Below are positions 61,455 to 64,000 of a stretch of DNA of 64,000 bases, piece after piece. The translations under genes were made by a program, and so were the position numbers. This stretch comes from Pedobacter rhodius (GTDB lineage: Bacteria; Bacteroidota; Bacteroidia; Sphingobacteriales; Sphingobacteriaceae), in NCBI RefSeq assembly GCF_027213645.1, contig NZ_JAPWGL010000003.1, forward strand, positions 186,001 through 250,000, read 5' to 3'. Position 1 is the first letter of the stretch. Each line of letters starts with the position of its first letter. Under the pieces are notes generated by a model. The model was not told the origin of the DNA and made no database searches. It worked only from the letters and a program-made list of their open reading frames with translations.

Positions 61455-62504
61455 ATGTCGGTATTTTCCTATAAACAAAGAAACAACATTAACCTTGTTA
61501 TTATAATAGCGCTTGGGCTATTAATTGCGTATTCATTACAGGAAATTTTTAGTGCGATTTTAAGTACACTTGTTTTGTATACCATTATGCGTCCGGGTTA
61601 TATTTTCCTGGCCGAAGTTAAAGGATGGAACAGAAGACTTGTCGCAATATTGCTCATTACAGTAAGTATCGTTTTAATTGTACTGCCTTTTTATGCATTA
61701 AGCAGTATGGTCATCAGTAAGATATCTGAACTTAGAAATAACGAAATTTTCTTTAAAAATTTACTGGTCAAATTTCAGCATTTAATCCCTGTAAAAATAA
61801 ATGAAAGCTTAATTCAGGAAGGTATGAATCGCCTGGGCAGCTGGGCTACACAACTGTTTCCATCATTAATTTCAAGTGCTGTAAATATCGTGCTCAGCTT
61901 ACTGGTTATGTACTTTTTACTCTACTTCATGCTTATAGAGCGGAAAAGTTTTGAGGCTTCTTTAATAAAATATGCGCCGTTCAGAGAACAAAATGCATTG
62001 CGTTTCGGTGATGAAATGAGGAATACGACATATGCAAACGTCATCGGACAAGGTTTAATCTGCCTGGTTCAGGGTTCGTTGCTTAGTTTGTCATTTTTTG
62101 TCCTTGGGTATAAGGATCCGATTTTTTGGGGGATTATAACCGCATTTATTTCTTTTGTACCAATTTTAGGACCACCTGTTGTATTTGTACCCGCTGCAAT
62201 ACTGCAGATTGCAAACGGAAATAATTTTGCAGGCTGGGCAATGTTAATCTTTGGTTTCGTTGTTATTATCAACATCGATAATGTACTCAGATTTATGATA
62301 GCCAAAAAAGTTGGTAATATTCACCCGATAATTACAGTGATTGGCGTAATTATTGGTATTCCATTATTCGGAATATTGGGCCTGGTTTTTGGCCCTCTGC
62401 TACTGTCTTATTTTATATTACTCATTAAAATTTATGAAACAAGTACGCTTGCATCAGAAAGATTGGAAAGAATTAAAACAAATAATGAGTATAATGAGTT
62501 ATAA
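61455..62504 (+). CDS. AI-2E family transporter
   Basis: A 349-residue membrane protein with about eight helices, an N-terminal paired set (IIIALGLLIAYSLQEIFSAI) and the conserved central and C-terminal parts (FWGIITAFISFVPILGPPV, HPIITVIGVIIGIPLFGILG, LVFGPLLLSYFILL). The family (PerM/TqsA) exports or exchanges small molecules or Na+/H+; the name AI-2E does not prove autoinducer-2 transport. It lies 66 bp after the response regulator gene. Confidence 0.92.
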   Translation: MSVFSYKQRNNINLVIIIALGLLIAYSLQEIFSAILSTLVLYTIMRPGYIFLAEVKGWNRRLVAILLITVSIVLIVLPFYALSSMVISKISELRNNEIFFKNLLVKFQHLIPVKINESLIQEGMNRLGSWATQLFPSLISSAVNIVLSLLVMYFLLYFMLIERKSFEASLIKYAPFREQNALRFGDEMRNTTYANVIGQGLICLVQGSLLSLSFFVLGYKDPIFWGIITAFISFVPILGPPVVFVPAAILQIANGNNFAGWAMLIFGFVVIINIDNVLRFMIAKKVGNIHPIITVIGVIIGIPLFGILGLVFGPLLLSYFILLIKIYETSTLASERLERIKTNNEYNEL

Positions 62505-62567
62505 TTATAGCTTAACAATAAAATAGCATCGTTATTTGTAAATGTTAAACCCTTAAAATACATTATT

Positions 62568-62834
62568 ATGAATGATAATTCAAAAGTTATAGTTGCCCTT
62601 TTGGCGGGATTAGCTGCAGGAGCTGCGCTAGGAATTTTATTTGCGCCTGAAAAAGGTGAAGAAACACGTGATAAATTAAGTCAATCGTTGAAAGATTTAG
62701 GTGATTCGATTAAAGATAAAGCTGCTGATGAAATCAATAATTTATCGAATTTAAAAGATAAAGTCGTTAGCTCAATCAAAACGAAATTGAGAAGTGTTGA
62801 AGAAGAATATAGCGACGACGTAGAACACGCATAA
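62568..62834 (+). CDS. YtxH domain protein
   Basis: An 88-residue protein with one N-terminal helix (VALLAGLAAGAALGILFAP) and a charged, helical tail (GEETRDKLSQSLKDLGDSIK), characteristic of the YtxH family of small, stress-associated membrane proteins. It forms a group with the next two genes; the order YtxH - holin-like - small protein recurs in Bacteroidota. Confidence 0.88.
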   Translation: MNDNSKVIVALLAGLAAGAALGILFAPEKGEETRDKLSQSLKDLGDSIKDKAADEINNLSNLKDKVVSSIKTKLRSVEEEYSDDVEHA

Positions 62835-62885
62835 AAATAAATAATAACCGGTTGTTTAGACGACGCGTTAAACCTCATCTGAATT

Positions 62886-63266
62886 ATGCAGGAAAACAAA
62901 GATAAAAGTATTGAAGATCTGATAGATGACGCAAAAGGCTTTTTAGAAGCCAGGGTTGAACATACCCGACTCCACCTTGTAGAAAAAGGCTCAAAAATTT
63001 TTGCAGATTTAGTTACAAATACTTTTGTAATTGTATGCTTTATATTAGCCTTTTTATTCGGCTCTGTAACACTTGCGCTTTATCTGTCAGATGTTCTGAA
63101 TAGTTATGCAGGTGGATTTGGTTGTGTATCTTTAATTTATATTTTATTAGCGGTAATTGTGTACTTAACTAAAGATAAGTATATAGAGAAAGCTATCATA
63201 AATATTGCAATTAGAAAATATTTTGACAAACTTGCAGATAAGGAGGAAGATGATGAGAAGTTATAA
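62886..63266 (+). CDS. Holin-like/PF07332-type small membrane protein
   Basis: A 126-residue protein with an amphipathic N-terminus (DLIDDAKGFLEARVEHTRLH) and two helices (about residues 42-65 and 72-97). The layout fits the phage_holin_3_6 group of bacterial membrane proteins, which in chromosomes do not indicate a phage. The C-terminus is acidic (ADKEEDDEKL). Its end overlaps the next start. No lysis gene is nearby. Confidence 0.78.
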   Translation: MQENKDKSIEDLIDDAKGFLEARVEHTRLHLVEKGSKIFADLVTNTFVIVCFILAFLFGSVTLALYLSDVLNSYAGGFGCVSLIYILLAVIVYLTKDKYIEKAIINIAIRKYFDKLADKEEDDEKL

Positions 63267-63690
63267 AGACATCAGAAATCTTGAAGATCTTCAAGCCAAG
63301 AAAATTGAACTGAAAGTAGAATATATCCTTAAGCAAAATAAGCTAAAGGCAGATACTAAAAACTTTTTTCACCAGTTTACTTTAGGTTCGTTAATTAAAA
63401 AGTACGCCACGCCCGGCAATCTTTTTAAAGTAGATGATAAATTAAATTTAAGTGGAACAGCAATGTCTTTGCTACTGCCGATGTTTATGAATAAAACTTT
63501 ATTCAGAGGCGCAGGATTTTTAACAAAGGCGGCTGTCGGGTTAATTTCTGGTAAGGTTGGAAAATCTTTAGATGCAGAACACCTATCTGCTATATTTAAC
63601 TCTGTTAAAGGCTTCTTTACCAAGAAAAAGGATAAAAAAGATAAAAAATTTATTGATTATGGTATTCCACCAGACAGTGAGACCTATTAG
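63253..63690 (+). CDS. Hypothetical protein of the YtxH/holin cluster
   Basis: A 145-residue protein with an N-terminal coiled region (LEDLQAKKIELKVEYILKQN), a hydrophobic middle (AMSLLLPMFMNKTLF, FLTKAAVGLISGKVG) and a Lys/Asp-rich tail. An AGGAGG at 63241-63246 lies six bases before the ATG at 63253, a rare clear Shine-Dalgarno match for this group, although it is inside the previous coding sequence. An ATG at 63250 is possible but too close to the AGGAGG. The family is unknown to me. Confidence 0.75.
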   Translation: MRSYKDIRNLEDLQAKKIELKVEYILKQNKLKADTKNFFHQFTLGSLIKKYATPGNLFKVDDKLNLSGTAMSLLLPMFMNKTLFRGAGFLTKAAVGLISGKVGKSLDAEHLSAIFNSVKGFFTKKKDKKDKKFIDYGIPPDSETY

Positions 63691-63746
63691 TTCATTGGTC
63701 AACGGTTCATTCTTTAGGATGCCCAGATAAGGAGTGCTTAAAATAT

Positions 63747-63780
63747 AAAGCCACTTAGCAAAATGCTAAGTGGCTTTTTT
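63747..63780. terminator. Bidirectional terminator
   Basis: AAAGCCACTTAGCA and TGCTAAGTGGCTTT pair perfectly over 14 bp with loop AAA, followed by a T-run. It separates the YtxH cluster from the convergent aspS gene. Confidence 0.9.
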
Positions 63781-63838
63781 GTGTTTATCTTTTGCTATTT
63801 GTAACCAATAAACAAATGCCTAATGAACCATTTAACAA

Positions 63839-64000
63839 CTATAAATCCGTTTTAATTTTAAGTTCTTTTAGCTGCTTTTCGTCAATTGTACTAGGACTAT
63901 CAATCATTACATCTCTTCCTGAATTATTTTTAGGGAAAGCAATTACATCACGAATTGAATCCAGGCCTGCAAAAATTGACGTTAGGCGGTCGAAACCAAA
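63839..64000 (-). CDS. aspS: Aspartyl-tRNA synthetase, C-terminal end (5' part outside window)
   Basis: The minus-strand frame of 54 codons, TAG stop at 63839, is open to the window edge. Its translation contains [19 protein letters not shown] and [18 protein letters not shown], the conserved C-terminal motif 3 region and tail of class II aspartyl-tRNA synthetases. About one tenth of the protein is visible. It would charge tRNA-Asp. Confidence 0.93.
   Translation of the reverse strand, partial: FGFDRLTSIFAGLDSIRDVIAFPKNNSGRDVMIDSPSTIDEKQLKELKIKTDL

Noticed and set aside
62886..63266. Holin-like protein as a prophage remnant
   Set aside because: No other phage gene is present, and it sits in a conserved chromosomal trio with YtxH.

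Overview
The window is about 64 kb of a low-GC Bacteroidota chromosome, most likely from a Sphingobacteriaceae member such as Pedobacter or a close relative. Three things point there: the gene families (DUF4407, DUF4097-like, Amidase_2 lipoproteins, SusC-type TonB receptors, a CarB without its allosteric domain), promoters with the Bacteroidota -7 box TAnnTTTG, and an almost complete lack of Shine-Dalgarno sequences. I saw no rRNA, tRNA, CRISPR array, prophage, transposase or conjugative gene. It is ordinary chromosome sprinkled with short palindromic repeats. Names come from motif recognition only; no database search was run.

Layout. 1-5880: an envelope operon SpoIIM - membrane protein - DUF4129 - DUF4350 - MoxR ATPase - DUF58, followed by a repeat-rich gap. 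6195-12940: a nucleoid-associated protein, an ECF sigma factor coupled to a membrane-anchored HEAT-repeat protein and two paralogous secreted DUF4097-like proteins, a membrane AraC regulator and an OmpA-type lipoprotein. 12941-13496: a gene-free palindromic region. 13497-20368: a complete ebo gene cluster (eboA-F) led by a TMEM220-like membrane protein. 20610-39042: a giant TPR/DUF3857/transglutaminase protein, an aldose epimerase, many secreted or membrane peptidases (PepT, M14, rhomboid, M61, M28), a dipeptide epimerase, a rhodanese and DUF4407. 39318-45003: a thiamine locus read on the minus strand (PnuT-like transporter, NadR-like kinase, TPP riboswitch, TonB receptor, ThiE, thiamine-pyrophosphokinase-like protein, GNAT). 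45450-58497: carB, an S41 peptidase, a TonB-type barrel protein, an M49-like peptidase, an Amidase_2 lipoprotein and glnS. 58682-64000: a B12-binding domain plus a crotonase, an NtrC-type response regulator, an AI-2E family permease, a YtxH/holin-like trio and the 3' end of aspS.

How the genes work together. The strongest modules are the ebo cluster (small-molecule biosynthesis or export, product unknown here), the riboswitch-controlled thiamine salvage locus, the MoxR/DUF58 complex genes and the ECF-HEAT-DUF4097 envelope-signalling unit. The most interesting non-coding signals are a family of perfect hairpins whose arms covary around a GAGGA-type loop, a 136-bp nested inverted repeat, a roughly 290-bp concentric palindrome in front of the ebo promoter, a TPP riboswitch carrying a 93-nt insert, and a 54-bp divergent intergenic region whose two promoter boxes would give leaderless mRNAs.
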